DNA of 64,000 bases from Halicephalobus mephisto (Eukaryota > Nematoda > Chromadorea > Rhabditida > Panagrolaimidae): contig SWDT01000042.1 in the NCBI GenBank assembly GCA_009193035.1, forward strand, positions 1 to 64,000, written 5' to 3'. This document shows positions 11,233 to 24,000 of this stretch, piece after piece. A program made the translations under genes and the position numbers. The notes below the pieces were generated by a model. The model ran no database searches. It saw only the letters and a program-made list of their open reading frames with translations, and had not been told where the DNA came from. Within the stretch, counting starts at the first letter, position 1. Each line of letters begins with the position of its first letter.

Positions 11233-11807
11233 TATCTAAATGTAAAATAAATTTATGTACAAGGTATGATGTGAGACAAATTTTGTTCATATGAACTATT
11301 TCAGAGTGTCTCTTTCGATGTTGCTTTTATCACTGTTATCATAAACTACAGTACAATTTTGAAACTGATTCCAAAACATGTTTCGTCTATTAATTGTGCT
11401 TACATGGTCTTTAATTCATTAAAGACCAATCTACATGACTTTGCACATTTTTATATAGAATACTGGCACAAAAGTTCCACATTTGGTTACAATTAGGTGA
11501 AAAATTCAAAGGGAACGAATCAGATAGGAAAGATTTCAAGGAGCACAGTGGTGTATACATGCATACAATTGTATATATAATGCATTTGTAATGCCAAACA
11601 GAAAAACCAGACACTACAAAATCCACCATTTGTTTATAACAAAGTGCTATAATTTAATTTCTTAATTAGATCATTGAATAAAGTTTTTCATTGAATTCTT
11701 TTCAAATTTTTATTTCGTACATTGTTTGTGTTTCCACAAACTACATAACAGAAAAATACAATATATAGCGAGACAAGTTTTTAACGCGCTCAGTCGATGG
11801 AAATACT
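11233..11807. other. Spacer between the two UGT genes
   Basis: The 575 bp hold the 3' UTR of copy 1 (AATAAA at about 11246) and the promoter of copy 2. No further gene is supported; the open frame at 11411-11629 on the minus strand looks like chance. Confidence 0.6.
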
Positions 11808-13949
11808 ATGAAGTTGTTCATCTTTGTTTTCTTGTCTATTCTGTTTTATTTTGCAACCGGGTACAAAATTCTAGTTTACAACCCTCGATTCGGAGCCTCA
11901 CATGTATCGTTTATGGGAAAAATCGCAGATACTTTGGCCGAAGCAGGACATGATGTAGTGGTTTATCAGCCGATTCTGGAAAGGACTGTGACCAAAAATG
12001 GAAGTAGCAATCCTAATGTCAGGTTTCTTTTCAGCAATTATGGTGATGATAAACCAGGATTGCTGGAAAGACAAGACGACTTCTGGGAAGATGACACTTT
12101 TGGAAAGATCATTTACGTATGTTTCATATTTTTGAAATTTTAGAAACACTGATCTTACATATCTCTGTTCATTTGCAGAGTTATTTATCATATTCAAGCT
12201 TTTAAATAGTGTCAGATCGCAGCTAGGGGTTCCTGATCCGCGTGTAGATAAAAATGTGTAGAAGCCACTTTATGTGACCGAAGACACGATATACAAAACA
12301 ACCCTTACGAAATTTATTGCGCAATCGTACGCCTTTCGTTGATCCTCAGAGTATTTGCCTTCGACACCAACGCTGTGTGGCTTGCACTCAAATAAATTGC
12401 GCACAATCCAACAAATAGATAATCGAAATCTCAAGGAAAAAGGAAATTATCCGTGTTTTCAATGTAGAATATGTAAAACTTTTAAATTGGATACAATTAT
12501 TTTGTTGTGAAGATGATTGGAAAAATAAAAATGAAAATATCCAAAAAGCTGCAAAAATCAGCGATAACTTATTCAAGGTGTTCAAAATAAGTAAAATTAT
12601 TTTCTCGTCACTTGTCTATGTTCATGTATTTCAGATGACGAATACAATGCGAGATACTAGAAAATCTCACTGCCGTTTCGTGCTAGCCGACCACAAAAAC
12701 CTTGAATTGCTGAAAAAAGAAAAATTTGACGTTGCCATAGTGGAGATCTTCGAAAGTTGTGGTTTCGGAGTTCTTGAAGCCCTCGGAATCAAGAAGTATA
12801 TTGCTGCTCACAGTAGTTGCATGGTAGCAGCAATCAATTCTTACCTTGGGATTCCCCAAAGTCCTTCTTTTATTCCCTCATTGTTCTCTTCAAATACAGA
12901 AAAAATGAATTTCCTTCAAAGAATAGGAAACTTTATTGGGATCCTGTTTGAACAATACATGATGGCTCCAATGATGATTGATGGCCCTCAAGAGGCTCTC
13001 AATGAGGACTTACCTGGATTAAATATCAACGTAGGTATATTGATCTCCAGATGATTATAATTTTGGATTTCAGCAAAGGATCAAAGATGCAGCTTTCTTG
13101 TTTGTGAATTCTGACGAACTCGTTGATTTCATTTCCCCGATAACTCCAAAGGTAATCTACATGGGTGCCTTGGGGAGAACCACTCCTTCGAAGCCATTAG
13201 GGAAGAAGTACTTGGACATCTTCAACTCTGCCAAACGTGGAGTTATCTACTTCTCCTTCGGAACCGTTGTTCAAAGTCAAGCAATGCCTTCACATCTGAA
13301 GAAGATTTTCCTCGAAGCATTTTCAGAGTTTCCAGATATCCACTTTATCTGGAAGTACGAGAATGAGAATGATGACATTGCCAAAGGTCACAATAATGTG
13401 TTCACCTTCCCTTTCCTGCCTCAGAATGACCTTCTCGATCATCCCAAACTCCTGGCCTTCATCACTCACGGCGGCATGAATTCCATCACAGAAGCCGCAA
13501 TCAAAGGAGCTCCTGTCATAGCTATCCCTGTCTTCGGCGACCAGAATCACAATGGGAAGATCCTCGAAGCGAAGGGGACAGGAATCACATTACTCAAGCA
13601 TGACATCACCAAAGATCGTCTCGTGTCCGCTATCCGGAAGATTATCAGTAATGACAGCTACAAAAAAAGAGCAAAATTGCTTTCTAGAATGGTGAAGGCG
13701 AAACCGATGACAGCTGAAGAGAGGGTTGTGAAATACACTGAATTCGCTGCAGAGTTCGGAAACACAGAAGCCTTGCAGTCAGAGGGGAGAAACCTGCATT
13801 GGACACAACTGTACTCCGTTGATGTCATTGCTTTCTTGTTCGCTTTAGTAATTCTAATTACCGTACTAGTCATCAAAGGTGCTAGGTTTATATTCAAACT
13901 GATCAAACCAGGCTCATCAAGTGTATCAAACTCCAAAAAACAGGATTAA
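11808..13949 (+). CDS. UDP-glycosyltransferase (UGT), copy 2, intact
   Basis: This is a complete UGT of 526 residues, the usual length, from exons 11808-12116, 12635-13030 and 13074-13949. The N-terminus is a hydrophobic signal peptide ending around YFATG. The donor-sugar signature FITHGGMNSITEAAIKGAP and the following DQNHN lie in exon 3, with a single C-terminal membrane helix and the tail ending in KKQD. It would act on small lipophilic substrates at the lumenal face of the endoplasmic reticulum. It is a direct tandem duplicate of 9210-11232, with the same intron positions and nearly identical ends of exon 3 but a diverged block in between. Intron 1 (518 bp) contains a less AT-rich stretch at about 12200-12410 that copy 1 lacks. 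Confidence 0.93.
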
Positions 13950-14512
13950 TGTCTACATGTAAAATAAATTTAATAAATACAATTTGAAATAAATTTAATT
14001 TTCTATCTATTAACAGCCTTCCAATGTTTACTTCGATGTTGTTTCTGTTACCAGTATTACAGTCCCTTGAAATCAATTTCCTCCCCATTTTTTAAATTAC
14101 TACATCGACATAGAGTACATCGTATTCGCAGAAATTTTAGACTGGCAAAATGCGATAAATGCCAAGGATTGAGAATTTGAAAACCTAATGATTATTAAAA
14201 ATCCTTTTATATCATTGATGATGGAAATTTTACACGTCAATTTCAATAAGAAGTTTCGGGTTTTGAATTTAAATAAATTTAAAATATCTACTTTTTAATA
14301 GTAAAATTTACTTGTGTGAAAATTAACAAGTATGACCGAAACTTAAAGGATTTTATTTACATTAAGATAAATAAACATGTTTATAACTTAACATTTAAAA
14401 AAATTAAAAATTTAGTCAAAATTAAAATTATAAAAAACCGACTTAAAATACACCAGTCTCGTCGATTGCGAAATCGCCCTTTTGTCTCTGAGTTGTTTAC
14501 GCGGCGGGAAAA
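13950..14512. other. Intergenic spacer before the HSP70 promoter
   Basis: AATAAA signals at about 13963 and 13988 fit the UGT 3' end. The remainder is AT-rich, with no gene seen. Confidence 0.55.
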
Positions 14513-14698
14513 GCCTCGAATGTTCGCGAAACCGCTGGAGTTCTTCGTTTATTCGGAAAAAAAGTGCAGTGACTTTCTAGAACGTTCGCGTGGGGCCGCG
14601 AAGCTCCGCCTTCCTTCAGTCAGAGAAAGAGAAATAGGTCGGGAAAAATGGAGAAACTTCGCGAACACTCGCGAAATTCTACGGAGTGAGTATAAAAG
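14513..14698 (+). promoter_or_regulatory. Heat-shock promoter: three heat-shock-element clusters and TATA box
   Basis: Alternating GAA/TTC pentamers that bind heat-shock factor HSF-1 occur three times: around 14522-14550 (GTTCGCGAA and following), a near-perfect element TTCTAGAACGTTC at 14575-14587, and GAAACTTCGCGAAC with its continuation to 14679. TATAAAAG at 14691-14698 follows, 79 bp before the HSP70 start codon at 14777. The arrangement predicts strong heat induction. Confidence 0.85.
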
Positions 14699-14776
14699 CA
14701 GTTCGCTTTCGCTAGTTCGCCACTTTCAACTGAAAGAATTTTCTGCTCGTTATTTTTTACTACTAGATAACTGACT

Positions 14777-16698
14777 ATGTCTACTAGTAAGGCTATTGGA
14801 ATTGACCTGGGAACTACATATTCCTGCGTCGGTGTCTTCCAGAACGGCAAGGTCGAGATTGTCGCCAATGACCAAGGAAACAGAACCACTCCGTCTTACG
14901 CTGCTTTCACGGACACGGAACGTCTTATTGGAGATGCCGCCAAGGATCAGGTTGCCCGTAATCCGGAAAACACGATTTTCGACGCGAAGAGGTTGATCGG
15001 AAGGAAGATGGATGATCCCAACGTCCAGAAGGACATGAAGCATTGGCCTTTCAAAGTCGTTTCGAAATCTGGTAAGCCGGCAGTCCAAGTAGAGTTCAAA
15101 GGAGAAAAGAAGGTGTTCTTGCCTGAGGAGATCTCGGCTATGGTGTTGACGAAGATGAAGGAAGAAGGCTTTATCTTCGGTCATCAAGTCAGAGACGCTG
15201 TCATCACAGTTCCGGCTTATTTCAACGACTCTCAACGTCAAGCCACTAAGACGCCGGAGCCATCGCTGGATTGAACGTCCTCAGAATCATCAACGAACCC
15301 ACAGCGCTGCTTTGGCCTATGGATTGGACAAGAAACTTACCCGTGACAAGAAGTGCTCATCTTCGATCTTGGCGGAGGAACTTTCGACGTTTCCATCTTG
15401 ACCATCGCTGATGGACTTTTTGAAGTTCTTTCTACCGCTGGAGATACTCATCTTGGTGGTGAGGACTTTGACGACAGAATGGTCGAACACTTCTGTAATG
15501 AGTTCAAGAGGAAGTACGGTAAAGACATCAGAAGCAACCCCAGAGCCATCCGTCGGCTGAGGACTGCTTGCGAGAGGGCCAAGAGGACTTTGTCATCGTC
15601 TACTGAAGCCGTTATTGAAGTGGATTCTCTCTGTGACGGAATCGACTTCCATTTAAGATCACTCGTGCCAGATTCGAGGAACTTTGTGGAGATCTCTTCA
15701 GGAGACCTTGGAGCCGGTCGAACAAGCCCTGAGGGATGCCAAATCGACAAGAAGGCCATCGATGAAGTCGTCTTGGTTGGAGGTTCCACTCGTGTCCCGA
15801 AAATCCAAAAGATGCTCAAAGAATTCTTCCACGGAAAGGAGTTGAATCTGTCCATCAACCCGGATGAGGCCGTCGCTTACGGAGCCGCTGTCCAAGCCGC
15901 TATCCTCTCTGGAGTCAAGGACAAATGTGTCCAGGATGTCCTTCTCGTCGATGTTACTCCACTTTCCCTGGGTATCGAGACTGCCGGAGGAGTCATGACG
16001 AAGTTGGTCGAACGCAATCTCGTGTCCCCACTAAAGCCACTCAGACCTTCACTACTTATTCCGACAATCAGCCAGCAGTCACTATTCAAGTTTTGAAGGA
16101 GAACGAGCCATGACGAAGGACAACAACAAACTCGGAACCTTCGACTTGACCGGAATCCCGCCCGCTCCACGAGGTGTCCCCCAGATCGAAGTCACTTTCG
16201 ACATCGACGTCAACGGAATCCTCCATGTTTCTGCCGTGGATAAATCAACTGGAAAATCGAACAAGATCCAGATCAAGAACGAAAAAGGTCGTCTTTCGCC
16301 GGAGGAGATCCAGAGGATGTTGGATGACGCCAAGAAGTACGAGGCTGAAGACCAAATCAACGTGAAAGAGTGGATTCTCGAAATCGTCTAGAGCAATATT
16401 TATTCCAAGTCAAATCTGCTCTCAACGACTACGGTGACAAGTTGTCTTCTGAAGACAAACCACTGCTACTAACTTCATTGAGGAGAATCTTCGCTGGATC
16501 GACAACAACCAGATGGCTGAGAAGTCTGAATACGAAGATAAGCTGAACGAAGTCCAAAACACCTTAGGCAAGTACATGACCAAGATCCACAGTCAAGGCG
16601 GGGCTCAAGGAGGTCCTCAAAACTGCGGTCACACTACACAATACAGTAACCAGTACGGAGGCAACCACGACGGTCCACGTGTTGAAGAAGTTGATTAA
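14777..16698 (+). pseudogene. hsp-70: Cytosolic heat-inducible HSP70, frame broken by single-base deletions
   Basis: HSP70 chaperones bind unfolded protein in an ATP-driven cycle. The sequence covers the whole family, from [16 protein letters not shown] at the ATPase start to the cytosolic EEVD end, without introns, as is common for stress-induced copies. The reading frame is interrupted about ten times, near 15250, 15305, 15352, 15653, 15703, 15741, 16018, 16095, 16360 and 16459. Each break is explained by loss of one base, after which conserved residues continue at once (for example [13 protein letters not shown] from 15354 and VVLVGGSTR near 15768). Outside these points I see almost no damage. 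It is therefore either a gene with an uncorrected consensus or an extremely recent pseudogene. The intact heat-shock promoter favours a real gene. The symbol is by family resemblance only. Confidence 0.85.
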
Positions 16699-16974
16699 AT
16701 TACTTTGTAACTTAGTTTGTCAATATTTTTGTTGGTTTTTGATGGTTGCAATACTTTGTAAATATTTGTTTTAAATTTTTATAAAATTTGTAAAAATAAT
16801 TGGTTTGGATATGAGGGTTATATGGGAAAGGATCGGGTTTGGAATTAGGAGATCAAGTAATATAAGATTTGCATTGATTTAAATTCTTAATATGATAAAG
16901 AACAAGGATGAAAGCAAGCCTTTCTGGTGGTTTACAAACCACATGTTTGATTATGGGAAAGTTTTAACCTTTTA

Positions 16975-17050
16975 AGGATGAAATGACTAAATGCTTTTAT
17001 AAAATATCTAAGAAATCGTGAGAGAACCTGTTCCCAGCACGAAAAGGTCA
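16975..17050 (+). repeat. Dispersed repeat, copy 1
   Basis: It shares TCGTGAGAGAACCTGTTCC and flanking sequence with 17310-17405. The copy is shorter and more diverged than the other two. Confidence 0.7.
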
Positions 17051-17090
17051 AATTTCAACTCCGGACTTTGACTATCAACTTTCGTAAAAC

Positions 17091-17278
17091 ACAGGTAATT
17101 CGCAATCACCACTGAATGCAATCAAACACATCGATTACAGTCAGTTATAGTCAACCTTTGCTTAATTGCAATCATTACCATCGATCATATTCGCTTAGAA
17201 CCCAATCTATTGAGGATTGCATTCAAAGGCTCTTATGGGTTGATTCCATTCAGTTAGCGGTGATTGCAAATTACCTGT
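17091..17278. mobile_element. Palindromic MITE-like element, 188 bp
   Basis: ACAGGTAATT at 17091 is mirrored by AATTACCTGT ending at 17278. The arms (GCAATCACC and CTGAATG-AATCAA type sequence) are imperfect complements for about 36 bp. The tip sequence resembles the tip of the larger fold-back at 6244-6572 (AATCAC..CTAACTG.ATG.AAT), so both probably belong to one family. Confidence 0.65.
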
Positions 17279-17309
17279 GAAACATCGGAATTTTCAATTT
17301 TATGTCTAA

Positions 17310-17405
17310 CAAAGGATGAGAAATTAAATGACTAAATACTTTTGTATGAATATCTAAAACATCGTGAGAGAACCTGTTCCTAGCATAAAAGTCCCTGAGA
17401 GACCC
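17310..17405 (+). repeat. Dispersed repeat, copy 2
   Basis: About 95 bp, running from AGGATGAGAAATTAAATGAC to the CTGAGAGACCCGATA segment. The same sequence occurs in reverse complement at 28509-28609 with few mismatches. Confidence 0.8.
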
Positions 17406-18064
17406 GATAGTTGCTTCACTTTTGTTCTTTTTATAAAGGAAGATGTTCAATATATGATAGTCTTGTTATTTTGTGCTCTAGGTCTAGTATTACAGCATAA
17501 TGGAATTAGTTCAGAATAATATTATAAACTTGGGATAAACTGAGATTAGGAACTTGAGAAAAGGATAAATTTTAAGACTGGTCAGAATTTCAGTTGGGAT
17601 TTAGGGAAAATATCCGTTCTAAAATCCAAATAATAATCTTCAATGATATCCATACTTTCTTAACTATATGGATTATTGAGCATGTCGTAACTGTTTAGAA
17701 CAGTTTATCTTTATTTTTTATTAAGTTTCATATATGGTTTCGTTGACGGATTTCCCAAAGCTGTCATCACATCGAGGATATTTCTAACAACTTTAAATTC
17801 ACAGATTCTGAAAGTCTGAATTATCTTCGAACATCGTTAAATCATCCGATATAACAACGAAAATAATAAATAACTTCCGAGTCCGCTTTCATGGTTAAAG
17901 GTGCAAACTACATCGCCTTTATCTTTGTCCCGTCGAATCTCCCTAACATTATTTTTCATTGCGAAATCAACTTCCTATGATCTCTTTCATTGGAACCAAT
18001 AAAATAGAATCAATACTTATCAAGCCAATAATCTTCGTGAAAGACGATTCATCATCGGATATGC

Positions 18065-21000
18065 TTACAAATTAATAAAGAAACCCCGAGGATTACTCAG
18101 TCTCCGAAGTCTGTCCATCAAGGGAGTGTTTGCACCAGGGTTCGTTGGAGTCAGAGGTGTCGGCGAAGACGGAAAGTCCGAGACTGATCCAGAGATGGAC
18201 GATTTCTGGGATTGCTGTTGAGCTCTGTAGACGGCGGCTGCTTCAATCACCTTCAGCCTTTGTTTGTAGTTGTTTGCTCTGACGTGGTCGTTGAGGACTT
18301 GCTGGACGTAGCTGGAAGGGAGCCATCCACCTTTCCCATCTCTTACTCGTTCGCCGTAGAACCAACCTGAAAAATTAATTTTTTATAAAATTTTATATGA
18401 AACCTAACCATCCGGCATCTTTCTCAAAATGTTAACCAAGTCCCCTGATTCTAAGGCTAATTCATCTTCCTGAGTAGCAGTATAAGGATGGACAGCCACG
18501 GCTTGAGGGCAATCCCATTCGGCATAGATCTTTTCGTCGGGATTGGTGCAGGTCGGGGGTCTCATCGCCGAAAGCCATCGTTCTCGATCAGATTCGCTTT
18601 CTACGTTGAACAAGAACTCCACTTGTTTGCCATTGGAATTCTGAAGAAGAACACAGGCAAATAGATGAGGTTTAGAAGTAAGAATATGGAGAGCTCCTTG
18701 GGGAACTTTGTGGGAATGCGGCTCAACAGGCTCGACAACGACGAATCTTCGTTGAGCGTAGTCTTTACAGACATACGTTCCGTTTCTAAATACTTTATTA
18801 TTTTTCCATATATGAAATGAACTCACAATCGCTTCTTGGCTATCAACAACAAGTCGCTGAAGAGAAACAAGAAAAGGCCCCGCGTCTTCTGCTTCGACTG
18901 GAGAAGACCCTTGGAGCGCCGGTCATAGACTTCTGTTACTTGTCCACTTTTGACAACATAACGACCAGAAGTAACTAATGGAATACGTCTGAAATATGTA
19001 CAATTTTACATGGAAATAAGCTAAAAACCAACTTTAAATCAGCACTTTTGTAGACAAGCCTTCGTTCAATGTCCAGAAGCTGTTCCGTTCTTTCCATCCT
19101 CCTGGCTCCTTCGTTACAATTCCGAACTACTTGGTTTGCGAGCATCAAGGCCTTGGCAGCGGACTTCTGAGCAGGAGAATCATTAGCCACTCTTTCGAGG
19201 ATGGCGTAGACGAGTAGAGGGTATCTCGTGATCCGCTGCATCGGTAGCATCAGGAATGACCTCATGTCCAGTCCGTGACATTGTCGATCTGATTCTACTT
19301 TGTTTATACAGTTGACAAATTGAGGATTTAGAACTTTCAGTCTTTTGAGAGTTCTGTCTTGATAAACTTGATTAGAACAGTACTTGACATAAGCATCGAA
19401 GTGTTTTTCGAAATGTTCACAAAGAATATCACAGACATCTGCTAGAATGAGATTTTCTTCCAGTCTATTTTCGAGGTCGCAGAGAAGTCTCTCACTGCAG
19501 TCACGGACAGCAATGATGTTGCTGAATAAATGCTTCCTTTCCGGGACTGTTATTATTGCTGGTTTCAGTCCGCTTCCCGCGAGTTCAGGAGACGCCATGA
19601 AATGAGTGATGAGGACGTTTATTGATCTCAGATAGGAAGCTTCAGAAGTAATCACTTCAAAGAAGGCTTCTTGGAGTTTTTTCTGGTTCTCGTCAAGTGT
19701 ATTCAGAATCCCGGCAGACTTGACCTCAGGCAACTCACACCAAAGAGATCTCTGGCTTCCGTAAATGCTGGCTGCGGTTAGGCGTTCTCTTCTCATGGAC
19801 GTATTCGAGGTCAAGTGACTAGAAGTATCAGCTCCTCGTCCGGAATCTGTAGACACTGATGAAGACTGTCTTCTAATGAGACTCATCGCATCTTCATTCC
19901 CGGCCGACCCACAGACACTATCCAATTCGTCGTGTTTGACGGAATCATCACTTGCGGAACTGGCTCCAGATGTTGTAGTAGATCCGGAATTTGCCCCAGC
20001 TTCCAGCATTTTTTCTTGTTCATGAAGCATGTAAATCTGGTACAGCGGCTGGGGTTCTGGAAGTCTGCTAGTATAATTTTGCTTTTTCTGAAGTTCCAAA
20101 GCATCGGAAGGAATGTCATCTTCGTCATCTAGAGCATCTTCCTCGACTAGTTCTGACTCTTGATTGTGGATTACTCGAACCGGAGAAAGATCCAATTCAT
20201 CGTCATCATCGTCTTCTTCGTCTGAATCAACAGACGACTGCTGGAATTTGTTTGAGGATACAGAAGCCGGAGGTGATGAACTCGGCATAGGAGGCGGCAA
20301 TTCTGTTGGTCTCTGAATTTGACCAGAATTAGATGTTTCACTTTTTTCTTGATTTTCTTTAACTGGAGAAACAGCGGGAGTTTTCCTTCTGAAGAAATCG
20401 GTCTGCATGTATTCGCTTTCAATCTCGTCCAATAATGTATTTTTAGGAAGTTCTGGAGAATCTAAAATCCGATTATCAGTTTTATATTATTATTATAAAA
20501 GTCAAAAATGAAAATTTCCACAAAATTGTCTCAGCAAGAATTTTCACAATTTTCCAGTCGAGACTCAAAAGTATAAAATTTAGTATTCAAATGATTTAAA
20601 ATTGATTTAATCACATTATTTTAAAAATAAAAAATAATTTCCGTTGCGAAAATTTAAATTTTCTAAAATAATTTAAATTTTGTAATTTTACACAATTTCG
20701 GAATTAATTTTTTGAAAATATACTTTTTCTAGATAGATCTAGAGACTTCTGAATCATGGTCGTACGGGACACAAAACTGGTCCATCTTCGACAATTGACA
20801 AATATATATGAAAATATTAACATTTTAAAAACTACAGCACCCCATCGAAGACAGGGTTGCTTTACTTTTTAATCACATTTCCTGTCACGAAAAACGTACA
20901 ATTATTTTTTGCAAAAAATCAAAAGTGCTTTTCGACGTCTCAGAACTATCGACATGAGTCAGTAAAGTTCGCCATGTCCGAGACTATTTTCCACGCACGA

Positions 21001-24000
21001 AAATCATCTTCTTCGTTTTCGTGGGAAACAAATCGTACTTACCTTGTAAAGTAACTGTTTGTAATGGGATCGTCAAATTTGGAAGTTTGTTGAAAATATT
21101 ATGATCTTTGTTTCTCCTCCCTAATGTGAACGCTGAATCTATGCTTTTCCAGAAACTGGAAGCATGGCTGGCGGATTTGGATTTCCCGATGGCATAATTG
21201 CTGCTGCCAGAACTGTAGGCTCCATTGGATCCTCCATAAGTAGGTTCTTCGAATTCACTCTCGCTTGACCAATCATCTCCATAAATACAAAAATCACTAA
21301 CTTGTCTGGAAGTCGATGGAGTACTTGATGGACAATCAGTCTCCAGACTTTTAGGATCCACAAATACTCCGCCAGACGAAGACTTGTTAGATTTCGAAAG
21401 AGCTGGAGATTGGGTAACTTTGGCTTTGAATTTGTCCATTTTTCTGGAGATATTAACTTGGATTTCGGACTTGATTCGTAGGAGTTTCTCCAGTTCCAGT
21501 GTCCCATGGGACGGGGGTCGCGGTCTGTTTCTGCATTTGCTGGAACTCCAAGTCCCGAAATGAGACTTTGGGATTTTGTCCGACGGAGGTATTACAGGAG
21601 AAAAAGTAGATTCTCCAATAGCACTGGTGAACATTGATGGATGGAGAGCTTCATCAAAGTCTTCTTCCGAAGCCCCAGTGTAAGCTCTGTAGATGGATTC
21701 GCAGTTTCTTCTTCGAGGTTGTTGGGATCGTTTTTGATATTTAGGGGAATAAGGAACTGATTTGAGTTTTTGAGGTTCGTTTTCAGGAGAAGGAGCATAA
21801 ACAGGCTGAAATTTGATTATTTCGAAATTATTTTAAATGTCAATTAACTCACATTAAAGCCTATGTCAATATCTTCATAAACATCTTCAAATCTATCTGG
21901 ATTGCTTTTTGGAGGAGCTGGTGGAGGCATTGATGGAAGATTCGGTTTGGCTTGTTCATCCCAGAATCCCTCTTTCCCATCTTCTGGAGAGCTCATAGAT
22001 TGATAAATATTAGAAGCACTTGAAGACTGTCTCAACTGCCAAGTAAATTTAAGATTAGGTTTAGGAGATATCGGGGGAGGGGGAGGTCTCGTCGAAGGCT
22101 TCCTTATGGACGACCTTGATCTTAACCAAAGCTTGGAATGCACTGGAGGGTGTTCCACTGGGGCAGAATCCGTTTCTAAATTCCCCACATCAATCGCCCT
22201 TTCGCGAGACGTCGAAGGAGAATCTGTTTCCGGCGAAATTGGTCTTAATTGCCTCAGGGACTTGGCCAACATGACCTTGGAAGGCTTTGGTGGAGGTCTA
22301 GGAGGGGCCTGTGCAGGTCTTTCATGATGGACTGGGCCTTCTGAAGGCGTCATGGACGCGATTTGGACGATAGTAATGTTCTTCCTATCCGGACGAGGTT
22401 CTTCTGTTTTCAGACTGAAAGAATAAAAGGATAAAAATTACAAAAACCGAAATATTCATTTTTGAGATTAATTTGAGAAACAAAATTTTTTTAAAACACG
22501 AGGCTTCTAATTTCGCGGATCATTGGTCGCTCAACTGGGTGCCACAGGGCTTGAAAAAAACACTTTTAATCGTTTCGAAATCTAATAAAAACATTAAATT
22601 TAGTCGTTTTCGAATAAAAGTAAAAAATCGCTTCTAAAGTTAACTTAAAAAAGTCCTGACAATAATCTAGATGCCATGAAGCAAACGACAACATTTTTCG
22701 TCCGACTATCGAAGGGACGAATTCTCGCCTCAAAGTCCGCGTTAATCTGGGTCAGACTGCCAATTGAAAAAAGACTGGATGACCGAATGAGAGAACCAGA
22801 ATTAGGGATAAACTTTTATCAACGAATTAGAGATTACTTCTTGATTTAAAAAGATCATTTTTGAATGCCAAAAACAGGTCCAATATCAAATTTGGATAGT
22901 GTCCCAAAAGTTAAAAATTTGGATTTTTTAGACACTATCCATGACTGTTATTTTTAATGAAAAATTTTACAATGTTTAGAATGTTCGGAAAGTGAAGGTT
23001 TTTCAGAAAAAAATTTGAATAATATCTAGAAAATTGAAAATGAAAATTTTTCAGACACTATCATGACTGCTATTTTTAATGGAAAATTCAATATCTAAAA
23101 CATTCAAAAAGTGAAAATTTCGAAATAATATTTACAATTATTTTCATTAAATAAAAGCTAAATAGTGTCTAAATCCCTTCAGTTTTTTAATTTCCTAGAC
23201 ACTATTTTTTCAATTACAACTGATTCACGAAACACGTTCCATAAAAAATTCCTAGGTAGGATTTCCACTCAGTAATCGATTTAAATACGTCAACAAACCC
23301 CCCACATCCTTTTATGACATTTTTATGATCTCCGAATCTACGAACGTGGATAGCTTCGGATCAAAATCAGGCTTCTAACAAGAACAGCTTCGATTCGAAA
23401 CGTATTTTATCCTTGATTTGGGCCATTTGCGCAGATAACCGTGAAGGAGACGTTGCAAAGTGATTACAAAATCAGAAGCGTTCTAAACTCGATTCCAGAA
23501 GTCATGTCCTAGCAGGAAGCGATGGGGCATGGAAGGAGATTTAGAAGATGAACAAAGAAATCATTTTCCATGAGAAAAGATTTGACAAAAATTGACCTTG
23601 AAAACAAATCTAAAATGGTCAAGGTAAGACATCAATCCAAGCCTGAATCTAATTCCAATTTTTAAAGTATCTTAGCCCACCTACAGTTACTCATTAAATT
23701 CCGTTTTGTTATCTTGTCAATTTTATAAATTCTTTAATAAAATCAGGAAAAATAAAAATTAATCAATTCATACTTGATCACTCGACCGAAGATGACCCCC
23801 AACTGTGAAAACCACAAATATCAATTTGTCTATGAAAAGTGAAAGCAAAATGGCGCCAATTTTAAAATATGATTGACCATGCAAAAATCCAATCTGAAGA
23901 TGAAAATAGTGAACGATCTAATTGCGAAAAAATCAGACGAAGATTTTTGTACAGGAACGACCTTCACGAAATCTGGTCAGAAAGAAAACGGAAAACAGAT

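Larger units (their letters stand above)
16699..18064. other. Intergenic region with nested repeats
   Basis: No gene is seen. Two direct repeats (16975-17050 and 17310-17405) flank a 188-bp palindromic element at 17091-17278, and the second has an inverted copy at 28509-28609. The part after 17410 is AT-rich and featureless, leading into the 3' end of the minus-strand RhoGEF gene. Confidence 0.7.
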
